In this document: positions 38,706 to 50,917 of the stretch, piece by piece
Layout: each line of letters starts with the position of its first letter
Position numbering within the stretch: position 1 is the stretch's first letter
Origin: Isoetes taiwanensis
Taxonomy: Eukaryota > Streptophyta > Lycopodiopsida > Isoetales > Isoetaceae
Direction: 5' to 3'
NCBI GenBank assembly: GCA_021234155.1
Contig: JAJEKV010000080.1
Coordinates: forward strand, 1,718,182 to 1,782,181
DNA: 64,000 nt
The notes under the pieces: model-generated
Databases searched by the model: none
The model's input: the letters and a program-made list of their open reading frames with translations, nothing else
Told to the model about the DNA's origin: nothing
Made by a program: the position numbers and the translations under genes

Positions 38706-41700
38706 ACATTATGCTCTTACCAATAATAAGATATTTATTCAAGATTAATTGAAAGAACCTTGAAGATTGATGAGGAACCATGAAATCCTGTGCACTCGTG
38801 AAGAATCCATAGTATGAATGTAAGGGAGGGGTTGTTTTCAAATCACCGTATAAGAATGGGATTTAAATCCTTTTTGCTTTGGAATTCCGGCAATATATGA
38901 GTCATGTAGGGGTATGAAATATGAGGAAAATTTTAAAGAAAATTATGTATTATAAGGCTCATTTCCTCACCCAATGACGCGACATGTCTTGTCTCTACAA
39001 TATTGCACTCCCCCGTGACGAAAGATGAAGGAAGCAGCCAGCATTTATCAATTCGCCGCGACTAGACAAAAGGCTCACTCCATAAAAGCTCTTCGACGCT
39101 AGCTCCAGCATTCCACGAAAATCAATCGAACGGCAAGCATGCGCTGGCTTGGCTTTGGATTATCTTCCGGGTAAATGCTGCATTAAACCGCATCCATACC
39201 CACGCTAAGAGACCAATTCCGCGTAATCCACAACCATGGATAACGCAACATATATCCCGGCGCTGGCTCCATTTACTTCCCAAGCGACCTCCACGCATCA
39301 GCGTAGCTATTAAGCCTGAATCTTAGCTATAGCGAACACCTTTCCACTCAAACTTGGTTTAATCCTTTCTTTTTGAGCACCCATTGTTTGTCCCAAACCA
39401 CCTACTCTTGGATCTTCCTTTAAAAAGGTTGACACTAGGAGAACATGAAAGTTAAAATGCTTCCTTTGGGTTTTATCATAAATATACATGTCACCTACTT
39501 CCATGTAACAAAATCAACGTACTAGATGTCTTATGCTTCACAACTACCAAAGGAAAAATAAACTTTGTGTCTATCACCCAAACAACTTGTGACTAACCAC
39601 TTGCATCAATACAGCCACATCCTTAGTCACTATGGCCTTCAAATTGTAGTGGGGACAACAAAGAAGGACCAGCATGCAAGAGTGGATATCTGAATTGCCC
39701 AGAATCAAAAGAATGCAACATGGATAGGCCTAGACATACAAGAAGGTGTTAAAGAACTTTGAATTGCTACTTGCTCTCTTGAATTGATCTAAACTCAAAT
39801 CATGTAGGCAAAGCCACAAAGACCATCATTAGCATGTCACAGTCTGATACAAGAGGGGGAAATACATGAAACATGTGACATACCCCACTTGTCGCAAAAA
39901 GGCCTAGAAAGAAAGGGTATTGGAGCTGCAACCATATTCATTTTCTACTCTTTTAGCTGTAGCATCTATCTCTATTGAAAGCTATACTTGCCATCGTCTT
40001 AATGTCGCTTAGAGTATCCAACCAAGAACTCATTGTTTGAAGCTTCTATGAAAAGAAAAACAATCAGGGAAAAAAATAGTGGCTAAACTTAGCCAAATGG
40101 CGAAACTTTGGCCTTGTTTGGAAAAAAATCGGCTAAACTATGTCCCTTTTTGGGCCAAAAAAAAAGAAAATATTAGCCAAGTCTATTTCACGTCCCACTT
40201 CCATTTCATCCGACTTTAGCTAATCGCAAGAAAGTATAAGTGCCAAAAATTGGAAAGTTTAGCCAAAACTTAGAAGCTTTTACATCAAAGTTTGGCGTAC
40301 TTTAGCTAAATTAGTCTATAACCTTTGTTTCTACTATGCTCAATTAATATTTGGATCTTGAATTAGTGCAAAATAGTCAAACGATAGAAGATTTTTTTAT
40401 TTTCTAATAAAAGTTTAGTCAAACGTAAGAAAGTACAAGTCACAAAATTTGAAAAGTTTAGGTTAACGATAGAAGCTTTCGCCTCAACTTTGGCATACTT
40501 TAGCCAAGTCTATTTTAAAAGTTCCTTAATTTTTTCCCTGAAAACAATACATCATGATCTTCAAGATGCAAATGATACAAGTGCTCTTGTAGATTTATTA
40601 TTTCATTAGGATCATGGGCCATTATGCAAAACAAAAAACAAAAGTTATGAAGCAAAATAAAGTAAAGAATACACTCCCAATACAAATATTATGCTAGACT
40701 AGAAAAGTGACATAAGATTAATAGTGGACGATCAAGAATGACTATGTGGCCCCTTCTGTAACTACCCACTTCTATGATAAGACGCATTTTGTCTAACTTA
40801 GAGCTGATTAGATTGAGGAAGACCAAAAGCTTTTAAATCTCAAGAAAACTGGATTTATACATTTTAGGGAAGCTATATGAAAACATGACAATCCTTTAGA
40901 TGAGGCAAATGGGACATAGTAGTATTAAGTTTCCACATTTATCTTTCTAACTAGACCATGGTTCTCCCGTATGTATTTATACAATGTATAAACCCTTTTA
41001 TCCCTTAAAAAGGAGTTAGCGTAGGGGAAACTTGCTCCTTAATATTTCTTTTTTATCATCAGCTAGAGATAAAAAAGAGATAATTCAGCAGACGTATTTA
41101 CGGTGTTCTTCTTATGCATAGACGGGTGTTTTTGCCTAGTTGGGTCAGCCTATCCACTAGGGTTTTATTCATGTCTGTGCATTGTGTATTGCGCCTTTGT
41201 TCCATTAGAGGCAAAATGAGATCACATTTTGTCCCATTAAGGGATGCTTAAAATGCCATGTCAGCTTTTTAAACTGTCCAATAAGAGAAGAGCTCCAGTA
41301 TATCTCATTCCAGTATTATGTGGCAGCCTGTAATTAATGCAGCTGCAACTAACTTCTGTAGTATCATTTCTTCATTATAACTTTTGATCTAGAACTCCGA
41401 TTCAAACACTTTTTGTAGCAATGGGTTCGTCTTCACAAGATCTATCTAGTGATAACCCATTTATACATCTTTTACGATATAAATATATAAGAAATAAGCA
41501 AAAAATCATATTTTTTTAAGGTTAACGCATATGACTATATTGAAATACATCATAACCATATATCATTGGAAAGATCTTTTCATTCCGCATCTAATGCAAC
41601 AAACGCCGCAACATTTTGACAAGTGGATCAAAAGTTATGGAGGAAAAACAACAGCAATGAAGTTGTTGGTGCTGCATTAATTGCAGTTAATAGAGGGTAA

Positions 41701-44102
41701 GCCATTCCATTGGAGGATTCTTATGGGGATGAAATGAGATCTCAAATTTCCTCTAATGAATAAAAAGAGTCTCACGTCCTTCAAAAAAAAAAAAAAAAAA
41801 CCTTAATATTTGCCTTCTTAATGTATCAGTATATCATAATGTATCATTGTACAGTTTATCAGCATACTTATTACTGCCATGGTTTCCCCGAAAAACCCTT
41901 CTCGGGAGAAGGGCGAGGGGGATAAGGGTAAATCCTAACAGTAATACGTTTGTCATGTTCTTTCAATGGGTAGGACGACAAAAACTATTTGATGTAATTC
42001 AAACTCTTATAGATGCACCAATTAGTATTAATAGATCATTCACTTAGGCAATGCCAAATGGATGCTATCGACGTTCTGTGTTTTTTTTTTTTTTTTTTTT
42101 ATGTCTTTTGTTTAAGAAAAGGAAACTTTTTGGATGCCAACATGGTGTTGCATTCACATGCTTACCACACCCTCATGGTGTAGCCATATCAACCATTCGG
42201 TAGTGACCAAGTGGGTTTTGAATCTTGGTGATGACCAATAGTATAACTATTAGACCACTTTGACAAACTTTAATTTTCCATATGAAAGAGGTTCTAAGGA
42301 GATTACCGAAGAAATGCATTGGATATTACTCCAACATCAATGACGTCTCAACTTCTTGACTCCCATAGACTATTGATCATATACTCATCTTTTGCATGCT
42401 AGGAAATGCTTGCATGGGTACTTCTCAATAATGATCTGTCCCGCTCGTCCTAGAGGGCTCACAACTAATACAAGAGTGCTTACAACTAATACAAAGTACC
42501 AAAGTCACAACAGATACGAAGCCCTGAAGAAAAATAGCCCAAAGATGAGCACACCAAATGGGTACAAGGCATATGCTTTCTTCGCTTGTGTACCTCCTCG
42601 TGGTGGCAAAGTATAGTATTCCATTCTTTTTGTCTTAAAGATAATGAGAGGAGGGTCAATGTTAACAAAGTGCCATATTCATTCATGTCCTTGGCTCAAA
42701 ATGAATGTGGTGTGTCGTTTACGAGACTCAAGAATGGGACCAAAGAAAGGGACATGGGACATATGAGAAAAGGCGGCGCACTCATGAGCTATATTTCCCC
42801 TACCCCACTTCTTATTTCTGCCGCCCCCTTCATTTCTGCACTTTGCCTGGATGGAGCCCCCCTCTTTTACCCTTTATTTTACTCTATGTACCCCTTTACC
42901 TTTCGGTCTTACCTTTAGGTTTTTGGGCTTAACCCTAGGATTCCTTGACTTTACATCCTCCTTGGGATTTGGATTTCCTTTTTTTTTTCCTTCCTCTTTG
43001 TTTGTGTTTCTAACCTCCTTTGTAAAACTTTTTTCTCTAAAATCGATTCAATGTCTTGCCCATAGCACGTTTCAAGTACTTGGTTTAAAGTATAGTATTT
43101 ATGCAAGTTGTATAAGCATCTAGAAAAGTGATGAAATTTTGTTGCCTCGAACCACATGAGGACATCTGAATTCCTCAGTATATGTAGCATTCTCAACCTT
43201 GTCGTTTGTCGTTTTATGTATCGTTCTTACTACTTGCATTCTAAATGACAAACGTCTGTAATAATGTAGTGACTACTTGCATTCTAATTGACAAATGTCT
43301 ATAATTGTGTAGCCTACAAGTGCCAGGATTTGAAAATCACATTCCCGTACGCATCATTATTGTACTAACTAATATTTAATAGTGCTATGACAAACAAACC
43401 TGCCAAACATCTGTATTAAATTGCTTTCATTCATTTCAAACCATTTTGAGTGTGTTTCTTATGTCCAACAAATGCTGATTTTTATGCTCAATATATATAT
43501 ATTCAAAGTAGCGCTACATTTAGAAGCTAGCTCAAGCATAACGACTAACTGCCTATTAGTTACGCATAAATCTTTATCATTTGTAAGCAAAATAAAACCC
43601 AAATATTTTTACTTTATTTTTAAGATATAATAAACTTCATCAACTGCTAAAATGTCAGTCCCATTTGGTCTGCTTGCTTTCTGAGAAGATTCCGATATTG
43701 TCAATTGAATGTTGAATTTTGATTGTGTGGGGTTGGCCAAACATTAGCAAAGTTCGGTCTTTCAGCTGCAAAATTTAATCACATAATAATCTTTATAATT
43801 TCCATATGTTGTTGCGTTGTGGTTTAGAAGAAAGTGAAAGTAACAACATTATGCAAAAACAAAACAAGTCATGTATTATATTAAGGACATGAGTACAAAA
43901 TTAATCGTGTCAAACACGCAACTTTTTCTTAAAAACATTCCTAACTTCTTTTATTCTAAAGTCGTGGTTGAGATTCCTAAGGATGTTTCTGTTGCCCCAC
44001 TAACCATAATGGATTTTGTGAAGACCGCTGTATTGGAAGGTCCGGTGTTGTCGCCACTACTATATAACCCCGAGATGATGTTGTGAAGTATCTAAAAAAT
44101 GA

Positions 44103-44235
44103 AGCGCTATTTTATGTTATTTTATAGGTACGTAAACAACACCCTTTTAACGCATATGGATTTCTGATACGTAAATACTTACAGCATCGCATGTGCACGG
44201 TGAAGTAATGAACAAACACCGTTGTGAAGTATCTA
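44103..44235. other. Segment present in unit B, mostly absent in unit A
   Basis: About 110 bases with no equivalent in A, whose sequence jumps from gaagcgcc to atatggatttc. In B the flanking word gttgtgaagtatctaaaaa occurs at both about 44080 and 44221. Loss in A by recombination between direct repeats, or a small local duplication in B, would each fit. Confidence 0.5.
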
Positions 44236-45169
44236 AAAATGATCAAAAAATGACATGATCCATATTATCAGGGAGTTTCGAATGCATGCCAAGCCTGGAT
44301 AATGTTATTAAAAAGAATACGAACTCAGCTCCCCTTGTATTGTTCATAGCAAAAAACCCCTTTTACATACATCTCAATCATCCCTCTACATATATACCCC
44401 ATATTCACGAGGAAATAATAAACTTTTGTATGTACTCTCTGGCCATAATCAACGTGTTTACATATTTTTGTACATATTCTATCCCTCTTAATGTGTTTTT
44501 CATGCAATTAAGCCAACACTGCATATTTTTTTCTGTACTATACATATGCAACTGCTACATAAAACCCCTAAAAGTATTCTCTGTTGTTACTTACGCACTA
44601 CAAATGTGCACCCCACTTGCACTGATCACATTCATGCATCTCCATAGCTAGCAAGTCATTATAATATTTCTTAGTTGATGCAATGCTCTCAAGTTTGATC
44701 GGAGTGTCTCGGCTGTTATTCTTGCTCTTAGGCTTATGTGCTTCTATGTCAGACATTGCATATCCCTCATGTAAGGATACACTCAGCTTCTTCCTCCTCT
44801 TTAACTAATTGCTCAGAGAGTAACCTTCTGAGTAGCAGATTGCTACGCTGTTGGAAGTGTCTGGTCTCTCGCGATACAAGACAACACTTTGAGTTTGCCC
44901 CATGTTTAGTCAGCTTCTTAGGTGGAATTAGCTCCAGAGATGGTCTCTTGATCTTTTGCTTGGTTGGCATGCCTCCTCCTACAAATTTCACCTTATTTCT
45001 TCTCCACCCAAATATGCAAGCATTCCATTGTTGCTTGAATTGCTTGTACACCTTGAATATCTAGCACTTCATGCTTGAGCAAAGTTTCCATGTGAAGTGC
45101 GATTTTGACCGTGGGGGCTCCTTATATATTAGGTAAGGTGGCATAAGATCTTGTGCTATTATCCCTGAC

Positions 45170-46751
45170 GCACTTTGTTGGTGCTAGTCTTGCTTCTCCG
45201 GTATTCAAATCACTAGCAATATTGGAGTTCGTCAGGGTTGCCCTTTATCTCCTACACTCTTTGGCTTGTACATTGATCAATTGGAAGAATGGCTTGATAA
45301 TCATGGCGGCGGAGGTCCACATTTGGCACACTATATCATTAGGCAACTTATGTATACTGATGATGTTTCACTTCTGGCACATACCGCTGCTAGTATGCAG
45401 CAACATTTACATGCTATGCACAGTTTTTGTGAGAACACAGGTTTGCATGTTAATCTCCAAAAGACCAAGCTTTTGGTAGTTCAGTCTTCTCGTCACAATG
45501 TTCCCCTATGCACTATGATAGCCGCAAAGTTGAAGTTGTAGATAGCTACAAGTATCTTGGTGTAGAATTCTCAGAAGAACACACTTTGGGAACAAGCATT
45601 ACCAAGCCGGTGGCTGCAGGATGGAGAGCACTCTATGCAATGCAAAACAATTGTTTTCGCTGCAGAAATTCATGATTGGCCACCGAAAGCCCACTTGTTT
45701 CGCTTTGATAGAGCTTGTTTTATCAGTATGGTTCTCAAGTGTGGGGCCTCGCCATTAGTGCTAGTGTTTGGGAGAGTTTGAGCGGTGCAAAAATCCTTTC
45801 TCACTTACACCTCTGAGTTAAAAAAACAACGGTGCCCTATGCTATTCTTTTACAAGAGATGTGTTTTGGCCTCTTCAACATTCCCCGCCATGAAGCCATC
45901 TCCACTATATCCGCAAGGTGCACCACTTGGATGATGTTAGGTATCATGTTCTTGCACTTGCCATGGTCAATCTCCTCGCTTTGAAACGATGTTGGAAAGA
46001 GCATTGCACTACATGGTTTGCCCGCTGGGTCAGGTAAACCGCAGCAATCGCCCTCGATGCTTGCCGCTTCTCGATCCCCGAAGCTTTTGCAACAATATCT
46101 CAATGGTCGCTTTTTCTCAAAAGATATGGGACGCAGCTACTTTGGCCCAAGTGAAAACCGGTCATTATCATGCACACATAAATCCCACCTTGGCACCAGG
46201 GCCCCAAGCTTATTTGCTTGCTTCATTATCCAGAACAAGCTTGTAGCTATTGCATCAATTCGCACGGGTCCCACAAAGTGCTACTGATTGAGATTGTAGA
46301 TGGGAGCGGGCCGCAATTGCCGCGAGAAGCTTAGACTATGTGCCTCAAGCTGCCGCCATGTGTTATTGAAGATGAAAGCCATACTCTTCCCCGAAGTTGC
46401 CCCGCTTTTGAGATAGTCCGAATCATTTTTGACCTTAGCATTCCATTCCACGCCTCCACAACTTCTCCGAGCACCATCTATGCATGACTTGGCATTATAC
46501 ATACTTGAGGTTCTAGATAAACGTCTGCAATTATTGAGCCCTCAGTAGTCATTATCTCTGCTTGTCTAGTATCATCATTACTGCAAAGGTTTTTCCCTTG
46601 AAAACCTTTCGAGGCAAGGGTTTTTTAATCCTAGTAGTAATGATTGTACTAGCCCATTGTATGGGTCCCATGACCTATTGGTCTCCGTGGACGTTAAAAA
46701 AACTATTCTATTCTATTCTATTCTATTCTATTCTATTCTATTCTATTCTAA
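45170..46751 (+). mobile_element. LINE remnant of unit B (YTDD clade)
   Basis: Better-preserved copy of the unit A LINE. A plus-strand frame reads NIGVRQGCPLSPTLFG (motif B, about 45219-45266), then LYIDQLEEWLDNH, then LMYTDDVSLLAH (motif C, about 45348-45383) and NLQKTKLLV (about 45452-45478), in the order expected for a non-LTR reverse transcriptase. The next part (45540-46690) is the thumb and C-terminal region in several frames. No endonuclease or motif A is present, so this is a 5'-truncated copy. It ends at the TTCTA array. The LINE on the minus strand at 49.6-51.4 kb belongs to a related family. Confidence 0.85.
46702..46751. repeat. (TTCTA)n tail of the LINE in unit B
   Basis: Ten uninterrupted attct/ttcta pentanucleotide units following cgttaaaaaaac at the 3' end of the LINE; counterpart of 33669-33717. 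Confidence 0.8.
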
Positions 46752-47100
46752 TAACTAAATTGCGGCATTGAGGTCGCTCATGTACCATCTTTCAGCTTTC
46801 CTCATCCTTCTTGCTTTCTCCTCCTCCATGTTTGACTTAGTGGCTCCCATCAAGTTGGTCACATGGTCGTCGAGTCCTCCCCGTGTTCTTTATCATCTGC
46901 AGACATGTTACCTTAGTCTTCCTCCCTCGCTTGCCGCCTAGCTTTCTTTGAAGATGTCCTTCTTCTAGATCTATTACCCCTATTGATGGCACAAACATTT
47001 ATCAGAGGCACATTAGGATCAGGTGTACGAGCTGTCTGTTTGGTAAATGCAATATTAAACAACTTCAAGTATTGAGTAGTTTTGACTAAAAATCTCTCTA

Positions 47101-47700
47101 CGCAAGAAGAAGAGCTCAAGGATGAAATTTTAAGGGGAATTAGGATTTTGAGCTCTTTCCACACGACTCCTTATTTTTGGAAGTATCTAATAGAAATTGA
47201 ATAAAATTGAATTGAATTGATTTTTACCATCCACCAAGAACGATTGTCCTATGGGATCTAAACAAGAAATATAGCGCATATACACGCCAGATTAGAAAAC
47301 CCGCCTGCAGGGCTTAGGAAGGAAAAACCTTAGCAATAATAGGTATGTTGAGAGTATGTGCATTCTGATACATTTTAGTCCCTGAGGGTATAACAGACTA
47401 TGTGCATCCATGATGTCTTGGAGAAAAAAATCCTAGCAAACCGACTGCAGTCGTGTCCATCAGCGCATGGAGCAGCTAGATAGGCAGGATTAACTCGCAC
47501 GCCGGGCTTGGATGTGATTGAATGTTGGACATTTTTGTAGAGTGTGACATTCATCTTCAATGACCCTCTGTTGGCAATACTTATAGATTCTATTTTCAGG
47601 CGCCTCTCAAGCCTAGTTGCCTGTCTCAATTCAGAGGCATTGTGAACCTGTGTAGATTGAAACTATCCCTCTGCATTTTCTTAGTGGTAAAATGTGTATG
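47101..47700. other. Spacer between duplication and copia element
   Basis: A minus-strand frame of 84 codons at 47375-47629 looks moderately coding (Arg-rich start, several Cys and Ser) but has no motif I recognise and no supporting copy in the window. The rest is AT-rich with a gaattgaattg run near 47190-47220. Confidence 0.35.
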
Positions 47701-48047
47701 TGATAGAACTAGTGCAAAACTAGCACAAACCCCGCAAGATCGATTCAAGAGATAGAATAGAGAACAAGAATAACTCTATTGAGAAAAGTAATAGGAAATA
47801 CGATCTCTACTTCTCAGCATCATTACAGTACATAATGTACAATGAACATATATACAACCGGTAAGACTAAGAATAGTATACCATTTAACCACCGCCCACT
47901 AACTACGACACTGATTTAGGTTCGGTGTTCAGTGCTGATAAAGTGCTGCCTAATGTGCATGTCAGCACCTTCTCAGCACCCATGAGCTAAGTGCTGAACT
48001 ATTGCTGTTTCAGCACATTATGCTTAGTGAGCATATTAATTCCAATA
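47701..48047 (-). repeat. Copia 3' LTR
   Basis: 347 bases, on the plus strand running from tgatagaactagtgc to tattaattccaata; the element's sense sequence therefore starts tattggaattaat and ends ttctatca. It matches 51805-52028 over its first 225 bases or so, with about 85-90 percent similarity by eye and several indels. It contains a local run of gtgctga/agtgctg words at about 47930-48015. Confidence 0.85.
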
Positions 48048-48330
48048 CTCTCCCTTAGAAGTTGTTGGCTAAGCAGAAGAAAATCTAATCCTTCTCTCCC
48101 TTTAGCTGCAATTTCTTCGTGCCCAAGCTCTCCTTCACATTGATAAACTTAGATCCAACTAATGGTTTGGTAAAGCCATTAGCAAACTGATTATGAGGAG
48201 CAAAGAACAAGTCGAGAACATCCTATTTGGATCTGCTCATAAATAACCGTCTTGTTTTTGTACAAAACAATGTACAATAGTACCTCCAACACCACAAAAA
48301 CAAGCATGCCACAGATGCGCAACAGCCATG

Positions 48331-48760
48331 TCAGCATATATAAGACCACCATGCCTTGAACTGCAGACTTTTCAAGTCAATTCCTTCAAGTGGATCCCTA
48401 CCCCAACAGATAGACTTTGCCATTTCCAAATACAATTGATAGCCTACCTTATCAAATTCAGCAGTAGACATGATATTAGACTGTAATCCAGGAATAAACA
48501 TGACATTTCTCACTTTACTAACTACATCATGTTCATGCAATTAAAAAGCTACATTCCTGTGATAGCAAGAGAATATCTGTCACCCATCTTACCATCACCT
48601 CCAAATCGAGGTTAAGTTCAGAAAATACATCTGAATCTCCAATAAGATGAACCATGGCTCCTGAGTCCAAAATACAGTCCTTTTGTGAGGTGCTGGCTGC
48701 TGCTACAAGATTCAAGTATTCAGCATCAAAAGTGGCACATGCAACAGTACTTGCCTCTCC
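48331..48760 (-). pseudogene. Copia protease and GAG-pre-integrase remnant
   Basis: Minus frame 48715-48533 reads DCILDSGAMVHLIGD. The ILDSGA box holds the catalytic Asp of the copia retropepsin, and the following His/Ile region fits the WxLDSGAxxHMT pattern. The next frame, 48540-48331, reads NVMFIPGLQSNIMSTAEFD and then GYQLYLE, the GAG-pre-integrase signature (VLYVPGLxxNLLSVxQLxxxGY). A frameshift near 48537 separates the two. These parts would process and adjoin the polyprotein, but this copy is dead. Confidence 0.85.
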
Positions 48761-48779
48761 TTAGAGTTGACTGATGTGC

Positions 48780-49440
48780 TTCTCATGTTAGTGTTATTTG
48801 AGCTTTTCTTCTCCTTCTTACAATGTGAACTGGAATGACCCTTTTCACCACAATTCCAAAGACTTGAACTCCTTGGATTTCTTACCATCGAGTTACATTT
48901 TCTTACTTCTCAAGTCTTTGCTATCAAGAAACTTCTTCTTGGTGTCACCGAGAAGTGGACATAAAAAAATCGTGATGGTCCACTCTTCCATCCCTTTGCT
49001 TCTGTACCAATTCCTCTTGTTGTAGTAGAATGGTTACCTTGGGTATATCAATCTTCTCCTTGTACATGATCTTCGAAGAGATAATATCATATGAAGGAGA
49101 AAGACCAAACAAGATATCTTGGGTCAGTTGTTTTTCAGACAACACTCCATCAACAGCCATATAATCCAAATATCAAGTATTTCATCCGAGTAATGCTATG
49201 AATTCAAAGTCACCTAATTAGGCATGTCTCATTTTGTTTTGGAGCAGCATTTGGGTAGCCATACCCTTGCTACCAAGAGACTTCTCCAAATGAGACCATA
49301 TCTCCTTAAACTCACTAAAATAGTTGCTTTCATGACCAATTGTCTCTTTAGCCAACATTTTCACAAGAGCACAAGCTTTCTAGTTTATCCTACCAGTACC
49401 TGCTGACTTGGTGCTGGTAAAGTCTTTATATATATAATAT
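48780..49440 (-). pseudogene. Copia gag remnant
   Basis: The minus frame at 49169-48945 reads LTQDILFGLSPSYD and later KVTILLQQEELVQKQ, matching the UBN2-type gag pattern (L...IL.SLP.SYD....L...E). Upstream, between 49440 and 49200, other frames hold fragments such as EFKEIWSHLEKSLGS. Downstream near 48850-48800 is a GHF.F-like piece where the zinc knuckle should be, with expected cysteines lost. Gag would package the element RNA. Frames are broken in several places. Confidence 0.75.
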
Positions 49441-49615
49441 ATAATATTTATTATCATGCCCTTTAGGACCTTGAGGTCATAGAGCAGCAAATTACATGTT
49501 CTTGTTTGATTGTAAATGAATTAAAAATAGTCTATGTGACTCAACTTTCTTGAGGTAACAATCTAGCTTTTGTGGATCCATATCTAAGAGACTATGGAAA
49601 TTATGAAAACTAATA

Positions 49616-50917
49616 TCAAATATGTGCTATGCATGTTAGGAATGCATGCTCTTCGTCTTCAATATCCCCGTTGGTGCACATCGAGCAAATTCGTTCTCCC
49701 CTTGGAATGCCAGACCATCTACCCATATCTATTTGAAGCTTATGTGAGCCCGTGTGGTATCTTGCAATGGTTTGCTTCAAGTGTCGCGCGATACATGCAT
49801 GAAGATATGCTTGATCAGCGTACACAAGCATCATATTCACCTCCTTCATGTAGTAAGCCATTTTTATGCCAGGTTCATCCCAAATCCATGTTAGTGACTG
49901 CACCATGTCTCGCACCCCTATTTCTGAGTCTGGCCAACTTGTTCTGTTCAACCCCCAACTATCTGTCCAATCCAATACATCTTTATACCAGCCCATACTT
50001 ATGGATGCTTCTATGGCTTTCTTTGGGATCCGATCATCATCCATCATGTGTACCCTATTAACAAAAGTTATAGTCTGGATCAGTGCCTCCGCCAGTGGCA
50101 ATAAACCTGCTTCTGCTAGCATAATAGGATAGGGTGTTTGCTGTTTGATGCCCATCTCCTCTTGTAAAAATATCTTCTGAACATTCTCAACCTGTTTCCA
50201 TAAGCTTTCGGACAGAGTTGGCCCCCAGATTGGGGCACCATACAGTATTACTGTTTGGACCAAAGTTTTGAAAAGCATTCTTTTCAACCTCCAGTCTTGT
50301 AACGATGCTTTGCGGCACCGTCTGAGCATACCATACAAAGCCGTTTTCCCTCCAGCTACACGTTTCTTAATACACTCTTTCCATTTATATTTTGCACTGA
50401 ACTCAAGGCCGAGATATTTATAATGACTTACCGTCTCCAAAATTTCTCCGTTATAGGTGAAAAGCGGTCTGTTTAATGTTCCGCAGATCATGATCATGGA
50501 TTTAGACAAATTAACTTTCATTTTCTTCTCCACGCAAAACTCGCTCAGTGTTACTAAATGTTCCTGGAGCTCTTTAGGTGTGGCTGCCAGTAGCACCACA
50601 TCATCGGTATAGAGTAACAATTGGATTACATAATCTCCAAGACGAGTCTCTACAGGCCCTTTCTGCTCCAACCATGATTTCAATTCATCTATGTACAATC
50701 CAAAAAGCACGGGCGACAACGGGCAGCCTTGCCTTACTCCTATTGTGCTTTGAATCTCTGTTGGATTATCTGCTAACCGAGCTCTAACTTCTTTGTAGAG
50801 TTGAGACACCGCACCCATAAATGAGATCGGGACACCAATCTCTTTCATTCGATTGCCCAATTCATTTCTTGGAACCGTATCAAAGGCTTTTGAGAAGTCA
50901 ATGAAAGCAAGGAACAA
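49616..50917 (-). CDS. Non-LTR reverse transcriptase, 433-codon open frame
   Basis: The longest intact reading frame in the window. It encodes the palm, thumb and C-terminal parts of a LINE reverse transcriptase. FIDFSKAFDTV (residues 5-15) is motif A with its catalytic Asp, GVRQGCPLSP (60-69) is motif B, and LLYTDDVVLLA (101-111) is motif C with the YxDD catalytic pair. KMKVNLSKS (about 132-140) is motif D/E. Near the C-terminus a Cys-rich segment (ICSMC.. about 15 residues ..C) matches the zinc-binding end of such enzymes. The annotated start is artificial: the protein continues upstream in the other frame (50945-51442) across a one-base indel near 50905. With that single repair the whole reverse transcriptase would be nearly intact, so this is a relatively young insertion. 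It lacks an endonuclease upstream. Confidence 0.9.
   Translation of the reverse strand: MFLAFIDFSKAFDTVPRNELGNRMKEIGVPISFMGAVSQLYKEVRARLADNPTEIQSTIGVRQGCPLSPVLFGLYIDELKSWLEQKGPVETRLGDYVIQLLLYTDDVVLLAATPKELQEHLVTLSEFCVEKKMKVNLSKSMIMICGTLNRPLFTYNGEILETVSHYKYLGLEFSAKYKWKECIKKRVAGGKTALYGMLRRCRKASLQDWRLKRMLFKTLVQTVILYGAPIWGPTLSESLWKQVENVQKIFLQEEMGIKQQTPYPIMLAEAGLLPLAEALIQTITFVNRVHMMDDDRIPKKAIEASISMGWYKDVLDWTDSWGLNRTSWPDSEIGVRDMVQSLTWIWDEPGIKMAYYMKEVNMMLVYADQAYLHACIARHLKQTIARYHTGSHKLQIDMGRWSGIPRGERICSMCTNGDIEDEEHAFLTCIAHI

Larger units (their letters stand above)
35940..44700. other. Unit B non-coding stretch between TCP copy and LINE
   Basis: Counterpart of 21717-31700 with no recognisable gene. 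Up to about 39.5 kb the match with A is patchy; beyond that it is close. An 18-base adenine run lies at 41783-41800 and a 20-base thymine run at 42081-42100; both are shorter in A. A 71-codon frame at 43871-44086 that looks coding in B is disrupted by replaced blocks in A. Confidence 0.45.
34065..47100. repeat. Large direct tandem duplication, unit B
   Basis: Second copy of unit A, head to tail with it and with no more than a few bases between. From the anchors, B has lost about 1.6 kb net relative to A before 39.6 kb and almost nothing after it. The first 5.4 kb is heavily diverged and shortened, while the rest is close to identical apart from homopolymer-length changes and short replaced blocks. 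B carries an extra stretch of about 110 bases at 44103-44230 and lacks the 65 or so bases found at 30092-30155 in A. The last recognisable match with A is at about 47098. Confidence 0.92.

Noticed and set aside
41783-42100. A18 and T20 homopolymer runs as retroelement tails
   Set aside because: No element with a matching end could be recognised next to them, and the runs are shorter in unit A, consistent with simple slippage or read-length error.
43871-44086. 71-codon coding-looking frame in unit B
   Set aside because: The corresponding sequence in unit A is disrupted by replaced blocks and shifts, and I know no homologue. Conservation is no higher than that of the flanking DNA.
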